A stretch of DNA of 64,000 nt from Lycium barbarum. Lineage: Eukaryota > Streptophyta > Magnoliopsida > Solanales > Solanaceae. The position numbers and the translations under genes are program-made. The notes below the pieces were generated by a model, which had not been told where the DNA came from, did no database searches, and saw only the letters and a program-made list of their open reading frames with translations. Location of the stretch: the NCBI RefSeq assembly GCF_019175385.1, contig NC_083341.1, forward strand, positions 88,376,321 through 88,440,320, given 5' to 3'. This document shows, one piece after another, positions 1 to 10,995 of this stretch; the first letter of the stretch is position 1; every line of letters begins with the position of its first letter.

Positions 1-819
1 CGACTTCGAAATTTGTCCCAGTTTCAAGTCCTGGAAACGCTTGGTTCTAAACGATCGAAAAGTGAGAAAGTTGTAATGAAAAAATTTTGAAAGTGATTTG
101 ACCGATTCCAAAAATTTGTCCCAGTTTCAAGATACTAAAACACATGAATTTAAACTGTGGGAAGACCAAAATCTTGTTAAAAATCCTTATGTATTTTATA
201 CGAACCAAAAATGTTTGGCCAAACCGAAGATAAAAATTTCAAAATAGAAGGGCCGAACCCGCCTCGGGTTGCCTACGTATCCCAAAGGAATCAGGCCAGA
301 CGTAGTTCGTGGTAAAAATAAAGACTTTTGAATTTTTTGTTTTTCTTTTTTTTAATAAAGGGGGGCCGAACCCGATATGGGTTGCCTACGTATCCAAAAG
401 GAAATCAGGCCACACGTAGTTCCACCCATACAACAAAACACTGAAATATTTTGAAAAAGTGGCCGAACCCGATGTGGGCTGCCTACGTATCCAACAGGAA
501 GTCAGGCCAAACGTAGTTCCAACCACAAACAAAGATACTGGAATGATTTGAAAAGACGGCCGAACCCGATATGGGCTGCCTACGTATCCAACAGGAAGTC
601 AGGCCAAACGTAGTTCGTTACATACAACAAAACACTGAAATCTTAATTTAAAAAGGCCGTAACAAAACATAGAGGCAACATGACAAAAGGAACTAAATGT
701 TCTAGTTGATGCCTCCGGCCTACTACAAAAGGAAATTTAAACTTAAAATACTGAAACTCCCGGCGAACCGGGGCTAAGATAGAAGTTCAATTTTGCAACT
801 CAGGTCCTGGCTCAGCAGC
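1..819 (-). other. TE1 3' untranslated region
   Basis: There is no coding potential here. Read on the minus strand, the gag stop is followed by about 200 bp of spacer, then the ~100 bp tandem repeats, then (below base 140) two copies of an ACTGGGACAAATTT motif. The same motif heads the hairpins in the 3' UTRs of TE3 and TE4. That combination identifies post-pol 3' UTR although no pol precedes it. Confidence 0.65.
245..640 (-). repeat. Four-copy ~100 bp tandem repeat with GGATACGTAGGCA core
   Basis: Four copies start near 249, 363, 461 and 557. Each has a well-conserved ~60 bp block (plus strand GGCCGAACCCG, then TGCCTACGTATCC, then TCAGGCC..ACGTAGTTC) and a looser A-rich ~40 bp spacer. On the sense (minus) strand the core is GGATACGTAGGCA. 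A diverged single copy of the same block follows the integrase of TE4 at 21987-22060, so it is a lineage-specific 3' UTR block that was amplified in TE1. Confidence 0.85.
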
Positions 820-3800
820 CTATAAAGTCAATATTTCAGCAAAGTCTTTGATTATCATAGCGTGATCATCTTCATCTTCCACGAACAGGTTCTTGACTCC
901 CTCCACGATATCATCATAGGCAACTTCAACAATCAGATCTGAAGGTTTTGAGAAAGTTTGATCAATGGTAGGAATAGGTTTTGGCAATGCAATCTCCTTC
1001 CTTTTATTCTTTCCTGCTTTCTTCGCTTCTTCCTCAGTTGGCTCATATCCCAAACCGAATGTAAATTGTTGCGTAGGGAGAACGACTGGCTCAACCCGCC
1101 CATTTAGTGTCTTCCCTAGCCCAAATCCAGGTTGGTACCCATTTCTCACCATTTCTTTTGCAACCATAATTGCGGCACATGATCTTTTGAACTCTTGAGT
1201 TTGACATACTTCACTCTCCTTAGTGACATTCACAACCTCCCAAGCGTGGTAAGCTGCTCTGTCGAACCCTCCTTCTGCCTCGACGAATGGGGTGGATTGC
1301 TCTATATAGAAAGACGTGTCTCCTTCTCCATGTATACATATTTGTTGTTGATCCCACTCGAATTTGACAGTTTGGTGCAAAGTAGATGGTACAGCCCCAG
1401 CCAGATGAATCCACGGCCTACCTAACAGCATATTGTATGACGTGGAAATATCAAGTACTTGAAAGTCCATAATGAATTCAACAGGGCCAATCAACACTTT
1501 CAACTCTATTTCCCCAATAGGACGCCTTGGAGCCCCATCAAATGCTCGAATATTCATATCACTGGTCTTGAGCTCGCTAACATTATATCCGATCTTCTTC
1601 AGACTTGTTAATGGACAGATGTTGAGTCCAGAACCCCCATCAACTAATACCTTAGCCACAAACATGTTACGACACTTGACAGTTATATGGAGTGCTTTGT
1701 TATGCATGCATCCTTCCGGCGGCAATTCTTCATTATCGAAGCTGATTCGATGACTGTCAAGCACGCGCTCAATCATCCCAGCTAACGCCTCACTAGTTGT
1801 TTCGCTTGGAACATATGCTTCATTCAAAATCTTCAACAATGCATTCCTGTGCATATCTGAACTCAAAAGCAAAGAGAGAATAGGAATTTGAGCATTGGTC
1901 TTTTTCAACTGATCCACAACTGAGTACTCACTAGCCTTGATCTTCCTCAAAAATTCTTCTGCTTCGGTTTCAGTCACGACCCTTTTGGGAGGTACATTGG
2001 CTTCCTTAACTTGCCCCAATCTAACTAGCTCTTCTGGAGAATAGCATCTTCCAGACCTTGTCATTCCTGATGTCTTAACCTTGTCAGTGATCGTGTCCTT
2101 TCCTCGACATTCCATCACAGTTTGTTGATAATTCCATGGTACGGCTTTTGTATCGAGCACTGGTAACTGATTTGGTGCTTGAACTACTTCCACAGGCGTT
2201 GATGAAGCTCCTAATATCTCGACAGGCACACGACCCCTTATCACTACAGCCGGGGAAGCAACGGCTACAAAATCATGATCCTCCACACGATCCACAGGCA
2301 CTATAAATTCGGCTGGGTCGTCAACATTTTCATCTATTCCAATCATATTTATCGTGGCCCCATCATGGGTCGGGAGTGGATTGTTAACCACATTTGGTGT
2401 TGGTGGTTTGACCGTGATCTGTTTTGCTTCAATAAGATCCTCAACTTTATGCTTCAATGCGTAACAACGATTAGTGGAATGGCCTTTTACCCCCGAATGA
2501 TATGCACATGTTTTAGTGGGATCAAAGCTTCTGGGTAATGGATCTGGAATTCTACCTTCCACAGGATATACTAAGCCTGAAGCTTGCAGTCTTTCGAAAA
2601 CAACGCTCAGTGGTTCTCCCAATGGTGTGAAATTGCGGAACGGTTTATTTGGGCGAGGTGCGGATGCATTGTTTGGATGATGAGTTTGTGATGGTGGAGC
2701 TGGATATGTTGGTGGTCGTGGAGCTCGATATGCTGGTTGTGTGTTGTAAACAGGGTAGGATATTTGTGGTGATTGAGGTTGGTAAGATGACAAAGCTTGG
2801 TCGTAGGGATGTGGAGAATATTGGAAATATTGTGAGTGGTGAGCGTTAGGCTGGTATCGCGGTGGTCGTTGATGGCGGTATGATGTGTTTCCCAAGGCCA
2901 TCACCGATGCTGCTTCTTTCTCTTTTTTCTTTCCATTTCCGAGAGTACCAGTTTGTATAGCCCTACTGGTAGACTGCAAAGCTGCTAGACTTGTTATTCT
3001 CCCTGTCTTAATGCCATCTTCGATCATGTCCCCAGCTTTGATCACTTCTGCAAAAGTTTTTCCACTCATTGTCACCAAACGTTCATAGTATTCCGGTTCT
3101 AGTGCTTGAATGAAGAAAGTAACCATTTCTGTCTCCTCCATGGGTGGGTGTACCCTAGATGCTTCTTCCCTCCACCGTATAGCATATTCTCGAAATGATT
3201 CGGTGAACTTCTTCTTCAACTTTGTAATTGAGATTCTGGCAGGAGCGATCTCAACATGAAACTTGTAGTGATCCACAAAAGCATTTGCCAAATCATCCCA
3301 AGTACGCCATTTGGTTGTATCTTGCTTAGAATACCACTCCAAGGCTTTTCCACTCAAACTCTGATTGAATAGTTTGACTCTTATCCCTTCATTCTTCCCC
3401 ACACCAATTAACTTTTCACAATAGACCTTCAAATGGAAGAAAGGGTTCCCCGACCCATCAAACTTCTCAAATTTTGGAATCTTGTAACCTGGTGGCAATT
3501 CTACCTCAGGAAATGCACATAATTCTTCATATCTCACGCTTTGGTTACTACCAAGTCCACGCAAACTTCTCATGGCATCTTCCAAACTTTTGAGCTTTCT
3601 ATTTATCATTTCATCATTAACTGACCGTGCCTCATTTTCAACTTCGACATAATGATCAACATCTGTGCGACATTGTCCTTGAATCTGTGTCATGGGTGGA
3701 GCTGTGGTATAAGTATATACCGGCGGAACTTGATGTGTGTCATGTGCTGGCGGTATGAATTGAGCTTTTGAAGAGGTGGTTGTAAATAAAAAGGGAGCAT

Positions 3801-4233
3801 TTTGAGTGAGGTGTTCGGAACGAACTGGCTGAGAAGTGGTGAAATAATTTGCTTGGTTAAATTCGTCCAAATTTGGGAATGGATGTGGCACAGGCAAAGT
3901 TTGACGAACTCCCTGGGACGGAGTCATATGTGGCGGTGTTTGAGAAAATGACCGGTTATGCAGTACCATATGACTTAGTTCAGCAACTCGTCGCTCCAAA
4001 CGAGCAATGATCTCCAAATGTGTTTCTGGTTGATTAGAAGATGTGGGATCACTCGTGATCGGCAAACTAAGAGATGGCTCAGATGAAGTGGTTGCATTGA
4101 TCAAACTTTGCTCCATTTTAGAACGAGTCCTTTTAGTTAACCAGGTGATTAGTGATGAGTCAGAATCTGATTTTTTGGCTTTAGACCGTGTGAAATATGG
4201 ATGCTCCGCCAGTTCCCTTTTAGCACAAGTCAA
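820..4233 (-). CDS. Gag-protease-G-patch polyprotein of TE1 (1137 aa, intact)
   Basis: This is a retrotransposon structural polyprotein: Gag forms the particle and the fused aspartic protease would process it. In order: a Ser/Thr/Gln/Pro-rich N-terminus (1-200); a Retrotrans_gag-type core at about 250-410 containing ALEWYSKQ and FREYAIRWREEASRV; a Pro/Tyr/Gln-rich linker; a zinc-knuckle-like CAYHSGVKGHSTNRC (C-x8-H-x4-C with an extra H) near 575-590; a retropepsin with VDGGSGLNI near 862-870 and LLGRPWI near 934; and a G-patch (GYQPGFGLGK) near 1030-1065. It ends about 70 residues later with no RT, although Tat polyproteins normally lead on to RT-RNase H-integrase. The start is the first Met of the open frame. 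With no stop or frameshift it is the only intact large frame in the window, suggesting a young copy. That it still makes a working Gag is inference. Confidence 0.88.
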   Translation of the reverse strand: MTCAKRELAEHPYFTRSKAKKSDSDSSLITWLTKRTRSKMEQSLINATTSSEPSLSLPITSDPTSSNQPETHLEIIARLERRVAELSHMVLHNRSFSQTPPHMTPSQGVRQTLPVPHPFPNLDEFNQANYFTTSQPVRSEHLTQNAPFLFTTTSSKAQFIPPAHDTHQVPPVYTYTTAPPMTQIQGQCRTDVDHYVEVENEARSVNDEMINRKLKSLEDAMRSLRGLGSNQSVRYEELCAFPEVELPPGYKIPKFEKFDGSGNPFFHLKVYCEKLIGVGKNEGIRVKLFNQSLSGKALEWYSKQDTTKWRTWDDLANAFVDHYKFHVEIAPARISITKLKKKFTESFREYAIRWREEASRVHPPMEETEMVTFFIQALEPEYYERLVTMSGKTFAEVIKAGDMIEDGIKTGRITSLAALQSTSRAIQTGTLGNGKKKEKEAASVMALGNTSYRHQRPPRYQPNAHHSQYFQYSPHPYDQALSSYQPQSPQISYPVYNTQPAYRAPRPPTYPAPPSQTHHPNNASAPRPNKPFRNFTPLGEPLSVVFERLQASGLVYPVEGRIPDPLPRSFDPTKTCAYHSGVKGHSTNRCYALKHKVEDLIEAKQITVKPPTPNVVNNPLPTHDGATINMIGIDENVDDPAEFIVPVDRVEDHDFVAVASPAVVIRGRVPVEILGASSTPVEVVQAPNQLPVLDTKAVPWNYQQTVMECRGKDTITDKVKTSGMTRSGRCYSPEELVRLGQVKEANVPPKRVVTETEAEEFLRKIKASEYSVVDQLKKTNAQIPILSLLLSSDMHRNALLKILNEAYVPSETTSEALAGMIERVLDSHRISFDNEELPPEGCMHNKALHITVKCRNMFVAKVLVDGGSGLNICPLTSLKKIGYNVSELKTSDMNIRAFDGAPRRPIGEIELKVLIGPVEFIMDFQVLDISTSYNMLLGRPWIHLAGAVPSTLHQTVKFEWDQQQICIHGEGDTSFYIEQSTPFVEAEGGFDRAAYHAWEVVNVTKESEVCQTQEFKRSCAAIMVAKEMVRNGYQPGFGLGKTLNGRVEPVVLPTQQFTFGLGYEPTEEEAKKAGKNKRKEIALPKPIPTIDQTFSKPSDLIVEVAYDDIVEGVKNLFVEDEDDHAMIIKDFAEILTL

Positions 4234-5216
4234 CCTTCTTCTTTTGAAAATAAGTTTAAAAAGAAAAAAGATAAAAACAAGAAAAAGAAAAGGAAAATGA
4301 GTCAGTATACGGTAAGGATAATATTATTGCATATAGACACATTATTGCACATAATACATCGCGTTTTATAATGCAAGGGACCTCTTTATGCCAGAGGTAG
4401 GCCTAACGAACATTGAAGGACAAACATGTCTCTTATGTATCATTCCATAACTCTTCTTACAACTAATTTACAAGAAAATAAAATTTATTACATGCCAGTT
4501 TAATAATACAATTTAAAGGATATCTAACGCTTTATCTCCACTAATTTCTTTTAATTGTCTTCAACCTCCGACATTAATTTTAGATGCTCCACGTCAACCT
4601 GCAACAAAAGGTCAGTTTTTCTTGAAATACTTATCTATAGAGTACTAGGTCTACATATTCCACATATTTATCCTTCAAATAATGCACATAGATAGTGAGT
4701 AGTGTCACTCAGAGTCATGGACTCTTTTGGACATTTGGTAAGGTTGACTAATGAACTTAATACACCAAGGGTATTAAGCCTCCTAGGTTTAAAATGATGC
4801 ATGTTCTTACAAGGTTTTGGCTTCGCTCTACCCTAAGTAGACTAAGAATGGGTTTGCTAGACACAAGGTTCCCGAGCGGACTGCTCGAGTGAGAAGGCTA
4901 CGCGGTCCCCGTTATTCGGGCACCCCCGCGCATGCGCCAACTCCCTTAAAATTTGGATTCTATGAAGAAATTTGCGGGTGCGCTAAGCACACCTCGCGTG
5001 TACGTGTGATAGTGTGAATTTTCCAAAAGTGGAGGAAATATGAACGGAATGCCAGTTTAAGGAAAGCAGTAATAACATATTACACAGAAAATACATATAA
5101 GGAATAAAAATACTTAAAAGCATATGAAGCAACAATATAGACAAAATAAAGCAAAATAAACAAAGCATCCAACAAATGATTTATTAACCTAAGTTGTTAT
5201 GGTTAAGAGCCTAAAA
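4234..5216 (-). other. TE1 5' leader between PBS and gag
   Basis: About 1 kb with no open frame of note. Ogre elements often carry an extra ORF upstream of gag, and none is visible here. It contains a short GC-rich stretch around 4880-4990; otherwise I see nothing distinctive. Confidence 0.6.
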
Positions 5217-5234
5217 TCCCCAGTGGAATCGCCA
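5217..5234 (-). other. Primer-binding site of TE1
   Basis: The minus strand reads TGGCGATTCCACTGGGGA, starting 3 nt after the LTR end (TGTGACA at 5238). TGG at the 5' end pairs with the CCA tail of a tRNA. This PBS type is known in Tat/Ogre elements; the exact tRNA was not determined. Confidence 0.75.
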
Positions 5235-8200
5235 AGCTGTCACACCCCATTTTAACCGGGTTTATTTTAAGGAGTATGACGTATTGGTGATTCCTATTTA
5301 TTTTTTTATTTTATGGAGTCGCCACCTAATTAAATTAACGGTGAATTAGGACACCTAGATATTAACTAAGGTAAAGTTAAAACTAAACCTCCGTTAATAG
5401 TCTGCTAACCAGTGTGATTCTAGGTAAGGGCTCTATATTATCCTAAAGGGAAGGGGTTAGGCATCCTTTAGAATCCGTTAACTACGGTTATCCGACCAAA
5501 CTTAAGTTAATTAATTAGAGTTAAATAAGGTGCTTAAATTTTAAGAAAATGTCTTGTAAAGTTACTAAGGCTTTAAAATATAATAACACTGTTTAAAATA
5601 AAATTTAGAAATATGATAAGGCTTTAAATAAAATGCTATTTTTAGAACAAGATTCGTAAGATAATTTGCACAAAAAGAGATTTTGAATGTTATTTAAAGT
5701 AAACTATAAATATTGCTAAGCTTTAACTAATAATGTTATTTTTTTAAAAATGAGACTTGCAAAATATAATGATTCGCATATAAATAGAAGTTTTTAAGAG
5801 AAGACCTAGCCAATTTAAACTTAGAATAAAATTACATTATATGAGTAGTAGTGTAGAAAATCTAAAACTTATTTTATAAATAGAATGCAAAAGAAGATGA
5901 ATTTTCTTTATCTTTTTATTTAATTATGCTTGGCTAAAAAATATGTATAATTGGATGAATCTTGAAAATAATGTTTATGAAACATACTTGAGTTTATATT
6001 TGCGTATTAGTGTCATTTTAAAAGGTATGTGATAGTAAGAATAACACATGATTCCTTTTACTTAAAATATATAGTCATGCCATTTTACAAATAAATTATT
6101 CCAAATGAAATAAATGTTAGACCTTATAAATAGTTTTAACATGAAAAGAAGAGGATAAAACTTATGGAATTGATTGTTAGTTTTTCCTAAACTAACTACC
6201 CGTTGCTAAAACAAAACCTATTAATTCATTAGGGTTTATCTAAACTGAGAAAACAAAACAATAAAAAAAAAAAAGTTAGTTGCGTAATACAAATTAAATG
6301 CACAAAATGGATAGAGGAGTAGATAATAATTTAAATGGGCTAAGCCCATTTTTTAAAAGAGCTGCTGCATTCGGGGCTGTGGTTGGGCTTCAGCCCAATA
6401 ATAATTTATATGCTGCTGCGGACTGTTGCTGCTGTCACGGACCTTGGCCCAGAATTTTTGCACAGCTGATGGGGCTGACTCGGAGAAAGTGTTTCGTTGG
6501 GCTTTAGCCCAACATTGAATGCGGAAGGAGACGAGTCCGAGGGACTCGTATGCAATGGTCATGCAAAGAAAAATGAAAGAAAGAGAAGGATTAATATCTA
6601 TTCAATGAATGAAATTAAACATGTAAAAAAAATAGATTCGAGACAGATCCCAAGATTATGCATGCTGTGTATATTTGAGAGAAAAATGAAATAGAGATGG
6701 AAAGAAAAAGGGAAGGCCTTAAACCAATTCAAACACCAAAAATCAGACAGATCATTTAGAACCAACTCAGCCTGACATATTCGATTACATGGAAAGGAGT
6801 TTTTAATGATGCTTGTAAAAAAAAAACGTAAAGAAGAGGGTCAACCTCTCAACAAAAGATAAAGAAGGGACGAGACCACATGCAGTTTTAGAAATGTGCA
6901 AACCAAAAAAACATACCAAAGCATAACACAAACACAGTTTCATGAGTAATCAGTGGGAATACCCAGATATCTTAGCATCTTTCAAACTGGTAGTCAAATG
7001 ATCATGCATATCCGACATTCCACATTCTAATGTATTAACTAGATGTAGCAACTTCACCATTCATATAGGTTTAGACTTGGCACAACTATTCAAATATCAA
7101 ATTATCACTTCAGGAACTTCCCTAACCCTCTTTGTCCATTTTATCTCTTATGAAAAAAAGTCAAATCTTAGATGAAGTGTTTAACTTAAACTAACAGTCT
7201 AAGATATGTAAATACCAATTAAGCTTTTAATGGTCCTGTCATGACAGCTCCCAGAAAAAAGAGAGAAGGAAAAAAGAAAAAAAAGATATGTTGCCTGAAC
7301 TGGATCATAATCATACTACCGTGTATGTCTAAGATGGATCATTTCAAAGAAACACTAAGCAAACCAAACAAGCTAAATAACTGAGTACAAATCCTTTACC
7401 GATTACAACACTAAGCAACAAACTAATCAGTCAAGGAAGCATCCAAACATATCTCAAACTGAATTAGCATATAATGCAGGCAAACCAGTAACAAGCAACT
7501 ACATGAGACAGTGAAACTATGTTATATACGCATTTGAACCTACCCTAGCGACATGTTGAGCTAAAACAGCAATTTAAGCATAGAACAGCTTTAAACCAAA
7601 CAGGTTTGTTGATGATTGGATGAGCTTACTCAACATCTGTTTAACAATTACGAAGAAGGAATGCCAAGTTCACATACAGAGATTCAACTTATTTTACCCT
7701 ATCTATTGTAGTTCATGTATGCATACTAAATTGTCAAATTAGTACCCTTCATATCCAAACTTCAACAGTTTACCATATTGATACATATCCAAATTCAAAC
7801 ATCCTCATTCTGCATATCCATAATAAATGCTTAAACAAACCATCAGACCCAATCTAGATAATTTGGATCTTGTTTTAAATCGATATTTAAACACACAGGA
7901 TCATGCTGCAGGTTTAACTTATCGCATGCTATCACTAGTTGACATAATCATCTTCGGATAAACTCTTACGAACACATAAATATAGACATTAACTGGATTG
8001 AATCGGCATATAAATAACTAAACTCTATTAACTACTGAGCTGGAAATGAAACTTTGAATAAAACACAAATCTTTAGATATCCTAATTGTTACACAGAGAC
8101 TAAACTAACGAAGACACCTAAGACCACCCTGCTATTAAATTGAAAAAAAAACAAACCAAACTGCAACAACTAACATATTCAAACGCACCAACATTTGTCC

Positions 8201-8236
8201 AATATCAGATTGAAAACCAACCAACTAAAAGGGCAA

Positions 8237-8513
8237 TTGTTTACCTTTTCCGGGCGCAGCGAAGTGGGTGTGGGGTTTCGATATCACTCGAACACTACAA
8301 ACTCCGATCTCGAATTTATTCGGGCTCGAAAACGGTTGCTGGAAATGAAAGAGGACCAGAATAATCCTCTATTTCGAATCCATATCAAAACAAGATTAAA
8401 ACTTATGAAGACTTAGTAATTTTTAGACGGGAATTTGAAGCGATTAAAAGAAACTCAAAGCTTTAGGGGATTTCTGCCGCTAAACAAAATTGTTCTTGGG
8501 GAATTTTATAAAT
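8237..8513 (-). promoter_or_regulatory. TE1 LTR promoter: TATA box and leader with splice-donor consensus
   Basis: The minus strand has ATTTATAAAATTC (8504-8513), a good TATA box. About 265 bp downstream is GGAAAAG|GTAAAC with the exon end at 8245. The spacing matches the same pair in TE4, TE5, TE6 and TE9. Promoter use and splicing are inference. Confidence 0.5.
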
Positions 8514-9434
8514 CAAAGATCTCGTTCCTGGGAGGTTCTTCCCGATCCAAAAAAATCCCCCCTCTTTCAGTCAACAGAAATGACCATTTATAGCTGATTT
8601 GTTAGGGTTTTCGTTTTTACCTAGAAGAGAGATGAGCGTGGGAGCAGGGCGAAATGGAGTGGCAGAAGCGTGGGGGGACAGGAGAAGGTGGGGTGTCAGA
8701 AGCGAGTGGGGATGATGATGGTGGAGACAGGTATGGTGCGGCGTGGGGTGTGTCAGAGGTGTCGGTGATGAAGTGGAGAGTAACGTGGGGAGCAGAGATG
8801 TGAGGCGACGATGACGATGAAGGAGCAGAGTGGGGGACAAGGCTGAGTGGTGGAGGAGGTGGAGGCGTGAAGGAGGTGGAGCAGAGGAGGCGGAGATGGA
8901 GAGGAGAAGAGAGGAGGAGGGTGGAGAAGGTGACGAGCGGCGGAAATGAGGGGAAACCCTAAAAGGGTTTCCCTTATTTGGTGCGAAACGGGTCAGACCC
9001 GGTCCATTTATGGACTGGGTCAATTTTTAGACCGGGTATTAGAAGAATAGGCTAATAAATTAAAACACAGGTTATTCTAAAAATTGAGATAAGAGATATG
9101 GACTAGTCCAAAAAAATATTAGGGGTTAATCGGACTTTGATTTGGAGCCCGGTAAGTCAAAACACGGACTGAGTGCAAGAAACAATTTGACTTCTAAATT
9201 TGAATAAGAGACCCATTTTAATTAATGAACATACCGAGGGTGACAAAATATTACTTAATACCAAAAAATATGTGATTACTAGACTCGGGTAATAAAATCA
9301 TATGGTGTTATAATAGCCGTGTAATAATATATGTTACTTTTCTTTGAAAATCCGCACTAAATAAATACTATTATTTATTTATGCAAAGATAAATGCGTAA
9401 GCTGGTAAAATGCCGAAATGATAAGAATTGTGAA

Positions 9435-9451
9435 TTATAATAATATTAATA

Positions 9452-9483
<32 letters not shown>

Positions 9484-9520
9484 TAATAATAATAATAATA
9501 ATTATTATTATTATAATAGA
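9435..9520. repeat. (AAT)n microsatellite inside TE1 LTR
   Basis: A run of TAA/AAT units, interrupted once by GAT and followed by an ATT run, so it can fold on itself. It lies close to the outer end of the LTR. Confidence 0.85.
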
Positions 9521-9656
9521 ATAATAAAATGTCGGTATTGATAAGAGGCTAATAATTATAGTAACCAGAATGTATTTTTTTTTATTTTTTTCAAAATATT
9601 AGAAGCTTAAAAATAGGTATTTTGGCAGAGAGACGGGACAAAATTGGGTGTCAACA

Positions 9657-10771
9657 TAGACAATCTCTCAAAAAGTGACCTGACTGGCCACATCCAAAGC
9701 AACCATCCATACCCGAACGGCATGTCTTTGATCTCTTCTCACAAGTATTAAAAACTGGGTGGGAGCCATGACAGCTCGAATTCCCTTTACATTGTGAGCC
9801 TAACGCACGAAAGCTTCCTCTCTGAACTTAGGAGCTTGAGCACTGGCTGATGAAGGAACGGGTCCAGATGACCTGTTGTTGAAGAATTTTCTGTTCTTTC
9901 CACTATTCCCGCTAAACTGCCTGGTTGACTTAACCCTCTTGTTAAACTCTTTGTCTTTCTCTTTCTGCACAACTTCCTCCTCCTTGAGCCTTGTTTCATT
10001 TCCTTGCACAAAAGCTAATATCTTGGCGATAGTCATACCTCCATTCTGGGCTGCAATATTCGCCCCATCATATAAGTGAGAACCAAGACCAGTGACAAAC
10101 CTCTTTACTCTGGCCCTCATATTAGGAACAAGTTCAGTAGCATATTTTGCCAAACTCATAAACTCCCAAGTAGTAATCCTGAACAGTCCTCCTATTCTGT
10201 TTGAGCTTCAAGAACTGCTCAGCTCTGGCTTTTCGGACCTCAATACGCATAAAATGGTCCAGAAAGGCCTCTACAAACTTATCCCATGTGGAATTAGAAG
10301 CATCCTTACCTCGGGATAATTCCCAAGTCTCGTACCAGGCATTTGCTATTCCTTGGAGCTGGTTAGCTCCAAACGTAGCTGCTTCTGTCTCTGTCACAGT
10401 CATCATTCTATAAATCTTCTGAAGACCAACAATGAAATCTTGAGGTCCTCTTCCTTCTTTGTCCCCGAGAAGACTGTGCGCTTCATTCTCAAGAACTCTT
10501 TAGCCCTGGAGGATTCTCCATGATTTCCAGAGTTAGACCCCGTTTCCTGATGCTGAGCTTGAGCAGCTACTAACTGTGTGACCATTGTAATAGCACTCCT
10601 AACATCCACATTAGTTGTTCCATTTTGAGAAGCCGGAATCTCTGTCGAAGCTGGAGCAGTAGGAGTAGTCTTTAGCTTAGGCGTCTGATCAGAATTGGCT
10701 CGGATAGCCTCATGACGAGCAACATTGGAAGCTGCCCTTAAACTGTTGGTAATGATTCTCTTTGGAGCCAT
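9657..10771 (-). pseudogene. Chromovirus gag of TE2, frameshifted and cut by TE1
   Basis: Read on the minus strand from the Met at 10771: an N-terminal region (MAPKRIITN), then in shifted frames the Retrotrans_gag core (NAWYETWELSRG, KFVEAFLDHF), a basic/Gln-rich stretch, and finally a perfect CX2CX4HX4C knuckle (CFGCGQSGHFLRDC) at 9660-9701. The frame changes near 10406 and 10150. The TE1 LTR begins 3 bp after the knuckle, so protease and pol of this element lie beyond the left edge of the window. The gag is a nucleocapsid/particle protein of the chromovirus (Tekay/Galadriel-like) type; the subfamily is inferred. Confidence 0.78.
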
Positions 10772-10978
10772 AATCGTTTGAAATTACGTAAACGCAAGAA
10801 TTAGGAAGACATCCTGAAGTTATAGCTCTAGTTGCACGATCTAGAATACAAAGAAGTGAGACTTCTTTAATATGTCCTGGTGGTCAGCTATTTATATGCA
10901 TGCGGCCGTCATACATATAAAGGAGACCCCGCTGGACACGGTTTCATAGACTCCCTACGACTCTGAACCAACATGGCT

Positions 10979-10990
10979 GCTCTGATACCA
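10979..10990 (-). other. Primer-binding site of TE2
   Basis: The minus strand reads TGGTATCAGAGC, the complement of the 3' end of initiator tRNA-Met as known for chromoviruses. It lies 5 nt inside the LTR end (TGACA at 10996) and about 200 bp upstream of the gag Met. Confidence 0.82.
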
Positions 10991-10995
10991 AGCTT

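Larger units (their letters stand above)
1..9656 (-). mobile_element. TE1: Tat/Ogre-like LTR retrotransposon lacking pol (3' end off-window)
   Basis: Seen on the minus strand: a 5' LTR beginning TGTTGACACCC at 9656 and ending TGTGACA at 5238, a PBS at 5217-5234, a leader, one gag-protease frame (820-4233), then 3' UTR-type repeats down to base 1. The 3' LTR must lie to the left. Very long LTRs, this PBS and the repeat-rich 3' UTR are known for the Tat/Ogre group of Ty3/gypsy. No RT, RNase H or integrase lies between the gag frame and the 3' UTR signature, so this copy looks non-autonomous. It was inserted into the gag of TE2, immediately after the zinc knuckle. Confidence 0.82.
5238..9656 (-). 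repeat. 5' LTR of TE1 (4.4 kb)
   Basis: It starts TGTTGACACCC at 9656 and ends TGTGACA at 5238 on the minus strand. Near its 3' end it carries the block seen in the other Tat LTRs here (GATGCCTAAC, CCCTTACCTAGAATC, then AGGTGGCGACTCC). Internally there is a CT-rich stretch (8571-9023 on the minus strand), a TATA box near 8508 and an (AAT)n tract. Only one LTR is in the window, so identity-based dating is not possible here. Confidence 0.8.

Noticed and set aside
8571..9023. 150-codon minus-strand frame rich in Ser, Pro, Leu and His
   Set aside because: It lies wholly in the TE1 LTR and reflects a CT-rich strand; composition is simple and no domain is visible.
10979..10990. tRNA-Met-like string TGGTATCAGAGC (also at 49701-49713)
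   Set aside because: These are primer-binding sites next to LTR ends; no cloverleaf or A/B boxes are present.
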